Assembly (NCBI RefSeq): GCF_001426585.1
Contig: NZ_LMEI01000012.1
Location: 116,962-180,961, forward strand
Origin: Streptomyces sp. Root431
GTDB lineage: Bacteria > Actinomycetota > Actinomycetes > Streptomycetales > Streptomycetaceae
Reading direction: 5' to 3'
DNA length: 64,000 nt
A model generated the notes under the pieces. It had not been told where the DNA came from. It ran no database searches and worked only from the letters and a program-made list of their open reading frames with translations. Positions 31,985 through 39,888 of the stretch are shown here, piece by piece. The position numbers and the translations under genes were made by a program. Position 1 is the first letter of the stretch. Each line of letters starts with the position of its first letter.

Positions 31985-33832
31985 TCACTCCACGGTCACG
32001 GACTTGGCCAGGTTGCGCGGCTGGTCGACCTCGTTGCCCCGCGCGGTGGCGAGCTCGCAGGCGAAGACCTGGAGCGGCACCGTGGAGACCAGCGGCTGGA
32101 GCAGCGTAGGCGTCGCCGGGATCCGGATGAGGTGGTCGGCGTACGGGACGACGGCCTCGTCGCCCTCCTCGGCGATCACGATGGTCCGCGCACCGCGCGC
32201 CCTGATCTCCTGGATGTTGGAGACGATCTTGTCGTGGAGGACGGAGCGGCCCTTGGGCGAGGGCACCACGACGACGACCGGCAGGTCCTCCTCGATGAGC
32301 GCGATCGGCCCGTGCTTGAGCTCTCCGGCGGCGAAGCCCTCGGCGTGCATGTACGCGAGCTCCTTGAGCTTCAGCGCGCCCTCCAGAGCCACCGGGTAGC
32401 CGACGTGCCGGCCGAGGAAGAGGACGGTGTTCTTGTGGGCGAGGGAGCGGGCGAGGGCCCGGACGGGCTCCATCGTCTCCAGGACCCGCTCGACCTCGTC
32501 GCCGATGCGGGCGAGCTCGCGGACGACGGCGTGGATCTCGTCGCCCCACTTGGTGCCGCGCACCTGGCCCAGGTACAGCGCGAGCAGGTAGCAGGCGACG
32601 AGCTGTGTCAGGAAGGCCTTCGTGGAGGCGACGGCGACCTCGGGCCCGGCGTGCGTGTAGAGGACGGCGTCGGACTCCCGCGGGATCGTCGAGCCGTTGG
32701 TGTTGCAGATGGCGAGGACCTTGGCGCCCTGCTCGCGGGCGTGCCGGAGCGCCATCAGGGTGTCCATGGTCTCGCCGGACTGGGAGATCGCGATGACCAG
32801 GGTCTTCTGGCCGAGGATCGGGTCCCGGTAGCGGAACTCGCTGGCGAGCTCGACCTCGCAGGGGATGCGGGTCCAGTGCTCGATGGCGTACTTGGCGATG
32901 AGGCCGGCGTGGAAGGCGGTGCCGCAGGCGATGATGACGACCTTGTCGGCCTCGCGGAGCACGGCGGCGGGGATGCGTACCTCGTCGAGGGTGAGCCGGC
33001 CGGAGCCGTCGATCCGCCCGAGGAGGGTGTCGGCGACGGCCTTGGGCTGCTCGGCGATCTCCTTGAGCATGAAGTAGTCGTAGCCGCCCTTCTCGGCGGC
33101 GGAGGCGTCCCAGTCGACGTGGTACGCCCGTACGTCGGCGGGTGCCCCGTCGAAGTCGGTGACGGTGACGCCGTCGCGGGTGAGCTCGACGACCTGGTCC
33201 TGGCCGAGTTCGATCGCCGAGCGGGTGTGGGCGATGAAGGCGGACACGTCGGAGGCGAGGAAGTTCTCGCCCTCGCCGACGCCGACGACGAGCGGGGAGT
33301 TCCGGCGGGCGCCGACGACCACGTCGGGCTGGTCGGCGTGGACGGCGACCAGGGTGAAGGCTCCGTCGAGCCGGCGGCAGACGAGCCGCATGGCCTCCGC
33401 GAGGTCTCCGGCGGAGGAGAACTCCTCGGCGAGGAGGTGGGCGACGACCTCGGTGTCGGTCTCGGAGACCAGGTCGTGGCCGCGTTCGGCGAGCTCGGTG
33501 CGCAGGGCGGCGAAGTTCTCGATGATGCCGTTGTGGACGACGGCGACGCGCCCGGCGTTGTCCAGGTGGGGGTGCGCGTTGAGGTCGGTCGGCCCGCCGT
33601 GGGTGGCCCACCGGGTGTGGCCGATGCCCACGGAGCCGCCGGCCAGCGGCCGGTCCACGAGCTCCTTCTCCAGGTTGACGAGCTTGCCCGCCTTCTTGGC
33701 CGCGGCGAGTCCCCCGTCGGAGAGCACCGCGACACCGGCCGAGTCGTAGCCCCGGTATTCGAGCCGCTTCAGGCCCGCGACCACCACATCAAGTGCCGAC
33801 TGCCCGCCGGCGTATCCCACGATTCCGCACAT
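31985..33832 (-). CDS. glmS: Glutamine--fructose-6-phosphate aminotransferase (isomerizing)
   Basis: The 615-residue enzyme makes glucosamine-6-phosphate from fructose-6-phosphate and glutamine, the first committed step to UDP-GlcNAc. The catalytic Cys2 follows the initiator Met (MCGIVGYAGG). Two SIS sugar-binding domains follow, with ISQSGETMDTL and the C-terminal DQPRNLAKSVTVE. Length is canonical. GlmM, the next enzyme of the pathway, is encoded nearby at 37061-38419. Confidence 0.97.
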   Translation of the reverse strand: MCGIVGYAGGQSALDVVVAGLKRLEYRGYDSAGVAVLSDGGLAAAKKAGKLVNLEKELVDRPLAGGSVGIGHTRWATHGGPTDLNAHPHLDNAGRVAVVHNGIIENFAALRTELAERGHDLVSETDTEVVAHLLAEEFSSAGDLAEAMRLVCRRLDGAFTLVAVHADQPDVVVGARRNSPLVVGVGEGENFLASDVSAFIAHTRSAIELGQDQVVELTRDGVTVTDFDGAPADVRAYHVDWDASAAEKGGYDYFMLKEIAEQPKAVADTLLGRIDGSGRLTLDEVRIPAAVLREADKVVIIACGTAFHAGLIAKYAIEHWTRIPCEVELASEFRYRDPILGQKTLVIAISQSGETMDTLMALRHAREQGAKVLAICNTNGSTIPRESDAVLYTHAGPEVAVASTKAFLTQLVACYLLALYLGQVRGTKWGDEIHAVVRELARIGDEVERVLETMEPVRALARSLAHKNTVLFLGRHVGYPVALEGALKLKELAYMHAEGFAAGELKHGPIALIEEDLPVVVVVPSPKGRSVLHDKIVSNIQEIRARGARTIVIAEEGDEAVVPYADHLIRIPATPTLLQPLVSTVPLQVFACELATARGNEVDQPRNLAKSVTVE

Positions 33833-33923
33833 GTCGGAAGCGTAGGACGGAAGGGGGCCGGAAGGCCGGAGTTCGGCGGCAGCGCGTCGGCGGCCGACCG
33901 AACCCCGCCCCTGGAGGGTGACG

Positions 33924-34715
33924 TCAGCCGAGCTTGGCGGCCTGCGCGGTGAGGACGGCCTTCGGCAGCGCCTTGACCGTGCCGCCGAAGCTGAGCGTGG
34001 AGAACGAGGCGAGGGTGTTGCCCTGGCGGAAGACGACCACCTTGGTGATCCAGGGCCGGCCCTCGACGTCGGTGGTGACCGTCCAGGCCAGCGCCTCCTC
34101 CCCCGCGGTCACCGGCTCCGGCGCGATCCGGGAGATCTTCGTCCGCTCGCCGCCGCCGATCAGCGTGAAGCCGCCCGCGCAGTCGGTGCCGGCCGTCTTC
34201 ATGGAGGCGAAGGCCTCCTGGGCGCCCTGCCCGTCGTACGAGGCGAGGGCCACGCCCGTGACGGGCGCCGCGAGGGCCCCCAGGGCGTCCTCGGGAGAGG
34301 CCGTCTTGCCTTCGGTCTTCGGCACCTCGATGGCCTTGCGGTGCGCGGACGCGGCCGGCTTCCCGGGGGCGAGGTACGACATGGCGTGGGCGAACGGCGT
34401 GCAGGACGGCTTGTCGGCGGAGACCGCGGCGGCCACGGGGATCTCCCCGGCCTTGGCCTTCTGCACCTGGTGGCCCGGCAGGTCGGCCTGCTCGACGATC
34501 AGCTTCTCCAGCTCGGCGGCGGACAGCGCCTTGGCGGGCGCGCTGCTCGTGGCGGGCGCGGCGCTCGTGGCGGAGGCGCTCGGCGCGGCCCCGGTGCCCT
34601 TGCCGGCGTCCTTGCCCTGGTCGCCGCTCTTCTCCCCGCCACCGCAGGCGGTGACGAGCAGCGCGAGGGAGACGGCGGTGACGGCGACGGCGGTGCTTCT
34701 CATGGACGTACGCAT
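33924..34715 (-). CDS. Secreted lipoprotein (unknown function)
   Basis: The 263-residue protein has a clear lipoprotein signal with lipobox VTAC at about residue 24. A Gly/Ser/Ala-rich spacer follows, then a globular domain (LSAAELEKLIVEQADLPGHQ, later AWTVTTDVEGRPWITKVVVF). Streptomycetes encode many such surface lipoproteins, often with a sensor-like domain of unknown role. Two cysteines in the mature part could pair (near SCTPFAH and DCAGGF). It is separated from glmS by 91 bases and divergent from coaA. Confidence 0.8.
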   Translation of the reverse strand: MRTSMRSTAVAVTAVSLALLVTACGGGEKSGDQGKDAGKGTGAAPSASATSAAPATSSAPAKALSAAELEKLIVEQADLPGHQVQKAKAGEIPVAAAVSADKPSCTPFAHAMSYLAPGKPAASAHRKAIEVPKTEGKTASPEDALGALAAPVTGVALASYDGQGAQEAFASMKTAGTDCAGGFTLIGGGERTKISRIAPEPVTAGEEALAWTVTTDVEGRPWITKVVVFRQGNTLASFSTLSFGGTVKALPKAVLTAQAAKLG

Positions 34716-34740
34716 CTGTGGTGGCCCTCTGCTTCTCTTG

Positions 34741-34773
34741 GCGATCGCCTCGCGATCGCTTCGCGATCTTCAC
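34741..34773. repeat. 11-bp tandem repeat upstream of the lipoprotein gene
   Basis: GCGATCGCCTC, GCGATCGCTTC and GCGATCTTCAC follow each other without gaps. The array starts 26 bases upstream of the lipoprotein start codon, so it lies in its promoter or leader. Confidence 0.7.
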
Positions 34774-34909
34774 GCCGCCCGACGGCGGCTCCCCCGCGTG
34801 AGATCCGTCAGGACACGCGGCACCCGTGCATGATCGCCCCGGGGCCGATGCCGGACAAAGGCATTTGTCGCGTGACCGACCCCACGGCCCACGGACGCCG
34901 CCGACCCAC

Positions 34910-34924
34910 GACAATGGCGGGGTG
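34910..34924 (+). promoter_or_regulatory. -10 box next to the coaA GTG (leaderless candidate)
   Basis: GACAAT (34910-34915) is followed after six bases by the GTG start. No Shine-Dalgarno sequence separates them, so the transcript probably begins at the start codon. Confidence 0.55.
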
Positions 34925-35959
34925 ATCACTTCGCCGCCACGAAGCTCCGACGGAGACGGCCCCCGCGCCGCCGCCGGGACCGGCAGTCCCCGGAACGGCG
35001 CCGGCCACCGCCGGCCGTCCGAGGCGACCCCGTACGTCGACCTCACCCGCGCCGAGTGGAGCGACCTCCGCGACAAGACGCCGCTCCCCCTCACCGCCGA
35101 CGAGGTCGAGCGGCTCAGGGGCCTCGGGGACGTCATCGACCTCGACGAGGTCCGGGACGTCTACCTCCCGCTCTCCCGGCTGCTCAACCTCTACGTGCAG
35201 GCCACCAGCGGCCTGCGCGGCGCCCTCAACACCTTCCTGGGCGAGAGCGCGGAGCAGCGGGGCACCCCCTTCGTCATAGGGGTCGCCGGTTCGGTCGCCG
35301 TCGGCAAGTCGACGGTCTCCCGTCTGCTCCAGGCCCTCCTCGCCCGCTGGCCGGAGCACCCGCGCGTGGAGCTGGTGACGACGGACGCCTTCCTCTATCC
35401 GATGGAGGAGCTGAAGGCGCGCGGCCTCATGGCCCGCAAGGGCTTCCCCGAGTCGTACGACCGCCGGGCGCTGACCCGGTTCGTCGCGGACATCAAGGCG
35501 GGCAAGGAGGAGGTCACGGCCCCGGTCTACTCGCACCTGATCTACGACCGCGTGCCCGGCGAGCGGCTCGTCGTCCGCCGCCCCGACATCCTCATCGTGG
35601 AAGGGCTGAACGTCCTCCAGCCGGCGCTGCCGGGCAAGGACGGCCGCACCCGCGTCGGTCTCGCCGACTACTTCGACTTCTCGGTGTACGTGGACGCGCG
35701 GCCGGAGGACATCGAGCGCTGGTACCTCAACCGCTTCCGCAAGCTGCGGGACACCGCGTTCCAGAACCCGTCCTCGTACTTCCAGCGGTACACGCAGGTC
35801 TCCGAGGACGAGGCCCTCGACTACGCCCGCACGATGTGGCGGACCATCAACAAGGTCAACCTCCTGGAGAACGTGGCGCCCACCCGCGGCCGCGCGACCC
35901 TCGTCGTCCGCAAGGGCCCCGACCACAAGGTGCAGCGCCTGAGCCTCCGCAAGCTCTAG
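34922..35959 (+). CDS. coaA: Type I pantothenate kinase
   Basis: The 345-residue enzyme phosphorylates pantothenate, the first step of CoA synthesis. It shows the P-loop GVAGSVAVGKSTVSRLLQ, VTTDAFLYP, KGFPESYDRR and YVDARPEDIERWYLNRF, all characteristic of the bacterial CoaA family. An N-terminal ~30-residue Gly/Pro/Arg-rich extension precedes the conserved region. GTG 34922 is chosen for its distance to the -10 box. Confidence 0.95.
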   Translation: MITSPPRSSDGDGPRAAAGTGSPRNGAGHRRPSEATPYVDLTRAEWSDLRDKTPLPLTADEVERLRGLGDVIDLDEVRDVYLPLSRLLNLYVQATSGLRGALNTFLGESAEQRGTPFVIGVAGSVAVGKSTVSRLLQALLARWPEHPRVELVTTDAFLYPMEELKARGLMARKGFPESYDRRALTRFVADIKAGKEEVTAPVYSHLIYDRVPGERLVVRRPDILIVEGLNVLQPALPGKDGRTRVGLADYFDFSVYVDARPEDIERWYLNRFRKLRDTAFQNPSSYFQRYTQVSEDEALDYARTMWRTINKVNLLENVAPTRGRATLVVRKGPDHKVQRLSLRKL

Positions 35960-36003
35960 GGGGTGTCTTGCCGATCAAGCCGGGCTCGCGACAAGACACC
36001 CCC
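35959..36003 (+). terminator. Terminator hairpin after coaA
   Basis: GGGGGTGTCTTG (35959-35970) pairs with CAAGACACCCCC (35992-36003) across a 21-base loop. The stem starts at the last base of the coaA stop codon and ends just before the next gene's -10 box at 36017. Confidence 0.65.
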
Positions 36004-36016
36004 CATCCGACCTCCG

Positions 36017-36032
36017 TAAGCTCTCCGGCATG
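36017..36032 (+). promoter_or_regulatory. -10 box next to the DUF389 ATG (leaderless candidate)
   Basis: TAAGCT (36017-36022), seven bases, then ATG 36030. The preceding terminator hairpin implies the gene needs its own promoter. Confidence 0.55.
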
Positions 36033-36977
36033 CTGCACCTCCGGATGATCGTCCCGCCCGACCGCACCCCGGCCGTCGTCGAACTGATCGAGTCGACGGT
36101 CGGCACGACGCACCTCGTCGTGCTGCCGGGCACCGCCCGGAACCCGGCCGGTGACGTCGTGATGTGCGACGTGGCCCGTGAGGCCGGCCACGAACTGCTC
36201 AACGGGCTGCGCGGGCTGAGGATCGATCAGGACGGCTCGATCGCCGTCGACGACATCGACTTCTCGCTCTCCCGGCGCGCGGACGCCGCCGAGAAGGAGG
36301 CCCCGGGCGAGCCGGCGGACGCGGTGATCTGGGAGCAGCTGGCGGGGGCGACGCACGAGGAGTCGACGCTCTCGATCACGTACAGCGCGTTCATGATCCT
36401 GGCGACGATGATCGCGGCCTGCGGTGTCGTCCTGGACAACGCGATCCTGATCGTGGGCGCGATGGCGGTCGGCCCGGAGTTCGGCCCGCTCGCCGGGGTC
36501 TGTACGGCGGTGGTGCAGCGCGCGCCGAGGCTGGCGGCCCGCTCGCTGATCGCGCTGCTCGTCGGCTTCGCGGTGGCGATCGTGGCCACGACGGTGTTCA
36601 GCCTGGGGATGGACGCGCTGGACCTGTTCAGCAAGGAGCAGCTGGACGCGGACCGCCCCAACACCAGTTTCGTCTGGCAGCCGGACCCGTTCTCCTTCGT
36701 CGTGGCGCTGCTCGCGGGCGTGGCCGGCATGCTCTCCCTCACGTCCTCCAAGTCGGGCGCCCTGGTGGGCGTCGCGATCTCGGTGACGACGATCCCGGCG
36801 GGCGCGAACGCGGCCGTGGCGCTCAGCTACGGCGACCTGGGCCAGATGTGGGGCTCGGTCGAGCAGCTGCTGCTGAACCTCGGCGGCATCATGCTGGCCG
36901 GGGTGCTGACCCTGTACGGGCAGAAGCTGCTGTGGCGCACCCAGCGCGGCCGCTGGCGGCGCTCGCCCACGTCCTGA
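36030..36977 (+). CDS. DUF389 family membrane protein
   Basis: The 315-residue protein begins with a soluble ~90-residue regulatory-like domain (LHLRMIVPPDRTPAVVELIE). Five to six membrane spans follow, with the family motif GAMAVGPEFGPLAG and later VALLAGVAGMLSLTSSKSGA. The family is widespread and uncharacterised biochemically. It ends with a basic cytoplasmic tail. The gene stands alone between coaA and the glmM terminator. Confidence 0.88.
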   Translation: MLHLRMIVPPDRTPAVVELIESTVGTTHLVVLPGTARNPAGDVVMCDVAREAGHELLNGLRGLRIDQDGSIAVDDIDFSLSRRADAAEKEAPGEPADAVIWEQLAGATHEESTLSITYSAFMILATMIAACGVVLDNAILIVGAMAVGPEFGPLAGVCTAVVQRAPRLAARSLIALLVGFAVAIVATTVFSLGMDALDLFSKEQLDADRPNTSFVWQPDPFSFVVALLAGVAGMLSLTSSKSGALVGVAISVTTIPAGANAAVALSYGDLGQMWGSVEQLLLNLGGIMLAGVLTLYGQKLLWRTQRGRWRRSPTS

Positions 36978-36993
36978 TCGACCGGAGGAAGAA

Positions 36994-37035
36994 AGAGGGC
37001 CCTGCCGCACCCCCACGGGTGCGGCAGGGCCCTCT
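36994..37035. terminator. Bidirectional terminator between DUF389 and glmM
   Basis: A perfect 19-bp stem, AGAGGGCCCTGCCGCACCC (36994-37012) with 37017-37035, closes a 4-base loop. It lies between convergent genes. Confidence 0.85.
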
Positions 37036-37060
37036 CCTGCATGACGGTGCTTCAGAAAGG

Positions 37061-38419
37061 CTAGCCCAGCGCGGACTTCACGACGTCCGCCAGGCGCTGC
37101 GCGACCGCGCGGGCCTGCTCGATGTCCGCGGCCTCGACCATGACGCGGACCAGCGGCTCGGTGCCGGAGGGGCGCAGCAGGACGCGGCCGGTGGAGCCGA
37201 GCTCCGTCTCGGCGGCGGTGACCGCGGCGGCGAGGTCACCGGAGGTCTTCACGCGGGACTTGTCGACGTCCGGGACGTTGATGAGGATCTGCGGCAGCCG
37301 CTCCATCACACCGGCGAGCTCCGCGAGGGACTTGCCGGTGGCGGCGATCCGCGCGGCGAGCATCAGGCCGGTGAGGGTGCCGTCGCCGGTGGTGGCGTGG
37401 TCGAGCACGATGACGTGCCCGGACTGCTCGCCGCCGAGCGCGTAGCCGTTCTCCTTCATGGACTCCAGGACGTAGCGGTCGCCGACCGCGGTCTGGACGA
37501 GGTTCAGGCCCGCGCCCTCCATGGCGAGCTTGAAGCCCAGGTTGGACATGACGGTCGCGACGACGGTGTCGCCGCGCAGCGTCCCGGCCTCGCGCATGGC
37601 GAGGGCGAGGACGGCGAGGATCTGGTCGCCGTCGACCTCGTTGCCGGCCGCGTCCACGGCGAGGCAGCGGTCGGCGTCGCCGTCGTGCGCGATGCCGAGG
37701 TCGGCGCCGTGCTCGACGACGGCGGCGCGGAGCAGCCCGAGGTGCGTGGAGCCGCAGCCGTCGTTGATGTTGAGGCCGTCCGGCTCGGCGCCGATGGTGA
37801 CGACCTGGGCGCCGGCCCGGGTGAAGGCCTCGGGCGAGACGCGGGAGGCTGCGCCGTGGGCCTCGTCGAGGACGACCTTGAGGCCGTCGAGACGGTTGGG
37901 GAGGACCGTGAGGAGGTGGGAGACGTACGTCTCGAAGCCCTCGTCGTAGTCGCGGACCCGGCCGACGCCGGCACCGGTCGGACGCGCCCAGGGAGCGCCG
38001 GTGCGGTGCTCCTCGTACACGGACTCGATGCGGTCCTCGAGGTCGTCGGCGAGCTTGTGGCCGCCGCGGGCGAAGAACTTGATGCCGTTGTCGGGCATCG
38101 CGTTGTGGCTCGCGGAGAGCATCACGCCGAGGTCGGCGCCGAGGACGCCGGTGAGGTGGGCCACGGCGGGGGTCGGGAGGACACCGACGCGCAGCACGTC
38201 GACGCCGGCGCTGGCGAGGCCCGCCACGACGGCCGCTTCCAGGAACTCTCCCGACGCGCGCGGGTCCCGCCCGACCACGGCGGTCGGCCGGTGGCCCTCG
38301 AAGGTGCCCGCTTCGGCCAGCACGTGCGCCGCCGCGACCGAGAGGCCGAGCGCGAGCTCCGCCGTCAGATCCGCGTTGGCGACGCCGCGTACGCCGTCCG
38401 TGCCGAAGAGTCGTCCCAC
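37061..38419 (-). CDS. glmM: Phosphoglucosamine mutase
   Basis: The 452-residue enzyme converts glucosamine-6-phosphate to glucosamine-1-phosphate for UDP-GlcNAc and peptidoglycan. Active-site Ser is in MLSASHNAMPDNGIKFF, metal-binding DGDADRC is present, and the phosphate-binding RPSGTEPLVRVMVE closes the protein. GGAGG lies seven bases before GTG 38419, and the protein then begins VGRLFGTDGVRG as expected. It lies downstream of rplM-rpsI, a common actinobacterial arrangement, but a strong terminator separates them. Confidence 0.97.
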   Translation of the reverse strand: MGRLFGTDGVRGVANADLTAELALGLSVAAAHVLAEAGTFEGHRPTAVVGRDPRASGEFLEAAVVAGLASAGVDVLRVGVLPTPAVAHLTGVLGADLGVMLSASHNAMPDNGIKFFARGGHKLADDLEDRIESVYEEHRTGAPWARPTGAGVGRVRDYDEGFETYVSHLLTVLPNRLDGLKVVLDEAHGAASRVSPEAFTRAGAQVVTIGAEPDGLNINDGCGSTHLGLLRAAVVEHGADLGIAHDGDADRCLAVDAAGNEVDGDQILAVLALAMREAGTLRGDTVVATVMSNLGFKLAMEGAGLNLVQTAVGDRYVLESMKENGYALGGEQSGHVIVLDHATTGDGTLTGLMLAARIAATGKSLAELAGVMERLPQILINVPDVDKSRVKTSGDLAAAVTAAETELGSTGRVLLRPSGTEPLVRVMVEAADIEQARAVAQRLADVVKSALG

Positions 38420-38482
38420 AGCTGTCCTCCGAAAATACGTGCCCAAGCCGATGAAAGAGTGGTGAAAAAGGTTATGAAAAAA

Positions 38483-38523
38483 CGTACGCCCCGACGGCAC
38501 GGGCAGTGCCGCCGGGGCGTACG
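38483..38523 (-). terminator. Intrinsic terminator after rpsI
   Basis: On the minus strand an 18-bp stem (38523-38506 with 38500-38483, one G-U pair) closes a 5-base loop and is followed at once by a run of six T (38482-38477). This is the most classical terminator in the window and separates rpsI from glmM. Confidence 0.9.
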
Positions 38524-38545
38524 AAAACAGTCCGAGCAGGCGTGA

Positions 38546-39058
38546 TTAACGCTTGCTGTACTGCGGGGCCTTACGGGCCTTCTTGAGACCGGCCTTCTTG
38601 CGCTCGACCGCACGGTCGTCGCGGGAGAGGAAGCCGGCCTTCTTCAGCGCCGGGCGGTTGTTCTCGACGTCCGCCTCGTTCAGCGCACGGGCCACACCGA
38701 GGCGCAGGGCGCCGGCCTGGCCGGAGACACCGCCACCCGCGATGCGGGCGATGACGTCGTAGCGGTTGTCGAGCTCGAGCACCTTGAAGGGCTCGTTGAC
38801 TTCCTGCTGGTGCACCTTGTTGGGGAAGTAGTCCTCAAGGGTGCGACCGTTGATCTTCCACTTGCCGGTGCCCGGAACGATCCGGACGCGGGCAATGGCG
38901 TTCTTGCGACGGCCCAGGCCGGCGGCCGGCTGCGGGTCGCCGAAGCGGGACGCGAGGGACTCGGAGGTGTACTCACCCTCGACGAGCTCGGTCTCGGTGG
39001 TGTACTCCTCAACGCCCTCGAACTCGTCGACGGGGGTCTCGGGGGTGGTCTCGGCCAC
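38546..39058 (-). CDS. rpsI: 30S ribosomal protein S9 (uS9)
   Basis: The 170-residue protein consists of an acidic ~45-residue N-terminal extension (TTETELVEGEYTSESL) and the uS9 domain starting at GRRKNAIARVRIVPG, then GGGVSGQAGALRLGVARAL and the basic C-terminus KKARKAPQYSKR that reaches the P-site tRNA. The extension is typical of actinobacteria. It follows rplM by 44 bases. Confidence 0.98.
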   Translation of the reverse strand: MAETTPETPVDEFEGVEEYTTETELVEGEYTSESLASRFGDPQPAAGLGRRKNAIARVRIVPGTGKWKINGRTLEDYFPNKVHQQEVNEPFKVLELDNRYDVIARIAGGGVSGQAGALRLGVARALNEADVENNRPALKKAGFLSRDDRAVERKKAGLKKARKAPQYSKR

Positions 39059-39102
39059 GATGCTCCTCAGATTTCTTTCGTTCTTAGGGGGTGTGGCCGG
39101 AA

Positions 39103-39546
39103 CTACTGCGCGACCTGGGTGATCTCGAACGCAACCGGCTGCTGCGCAGCGTGCGGGTGGTTCGGGCCCGCGTAGACCTTCAGCTTCGAGAGCATCTGAC
39201 GGCCCAGGGTGTTCTTGGGGATCATGCCCTTGATGGCCTTCTCGACGGCCTTCTCGGGGTTCTTCTCCAGCAGCTCGTCGTAACGGACGGAGCGCAGACC
39301 ACCCGGGAAGCCGGAGTGGCGGTACGCCAGCTTCTGGGTCTTCTTGTTGCCGGACAGGTGGACCTTGTCAGCGTTGATGATGATGACGAAGTCGCCCATG
39401 TCCATGTGCGGGGCGTAGACCGGCTTGTGCTTGCCTCGCAGGAGGTTCGCAGCCGTGGTCGCCAGACGGCCCAGGACGATGTCCTGCGCGTCGATGATGT
39501 GCCACTGGCGAGTGACATCGCCGGGCTTGGGGCTGTACGTACGCAC
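39103..39546 (-). CDS. rplM: 50S ribosomal protein L13 (uL13)
   Basis: The 147-residue protein shows WHIIDAQDIVLGRLATTAAN, the HMDMGDFVIIINADKV core and IKGMIPKNTLGRQM. It is an early-assembling large-subunit protein. GTG 39546 is the start. It is first in rplM-rpsI and has its own promoter 178 bases upstream. Confidence 0.98.
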   Translation of the reverse strand: MRTYSPKPGDVTRQWHIIDAQDIVLGRLATTAANLLRGKHKPVYAPHMDMGDFVIIINADKVHLSGNKKTQKLAYRHSGFPGGLRSVRYDELLEKNPEKAVEKAIKGMIPKNTLGRQMLSKLKVYAGPNHPHAAQQPVAFEITQVAQ

Positions 39547-39888
39547 TTCGTAGCCTTCGCTTCTTCAGTGGATGGGATCCAGACACACCTGAAGCGATCA
39601 TGCAGCTGGGGCCTGCACTGCCGGGACACCGCCCGTATGCGAGCCACTGGTAACTGCTCCAGGGAACCTGCGTAAGGGCCCTTCGCGTGAGAACGACGAA
39701 GCCAATACGCATAACAAACCGCAACAGTACCCGCGCCACCCCGGACGGGTCAAAACGCCGCAGGCCCCCTCCCCCACGCCGCCCTCGCGCGGCTCGGCCC
39801 CGAGGGGCCTCCCCGGCTTCGACCGGCTGCGCCGGACTCCGTCCGCCGACCCGGTCGGCTCAGAAGCGGCGCCACCGCCCGCTCCCGC
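39547..39888. other. 342-bp gene-free stretch: rplM leader and promoter
   Basis: The long untranslated leader of rplM (about 170 bases) and its promoter fill the left half. The right half, next to the ABC-F stop, is pyrimidine-rich and has no evident coding frame or strong hairpin. A long leader is compatible with autoregulation of L13-S9, but no known leader motif was matched. Confidence 0.5.
39724..39753 (-). promoter_or_regulatory. rplM-rpsI promoter
   Basis: TTGACC (39753-39748), an 18-base spacer and TACTGT (39729-39724) on the minus strand fit the housekeeping consensus. Confidence 0.65.
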
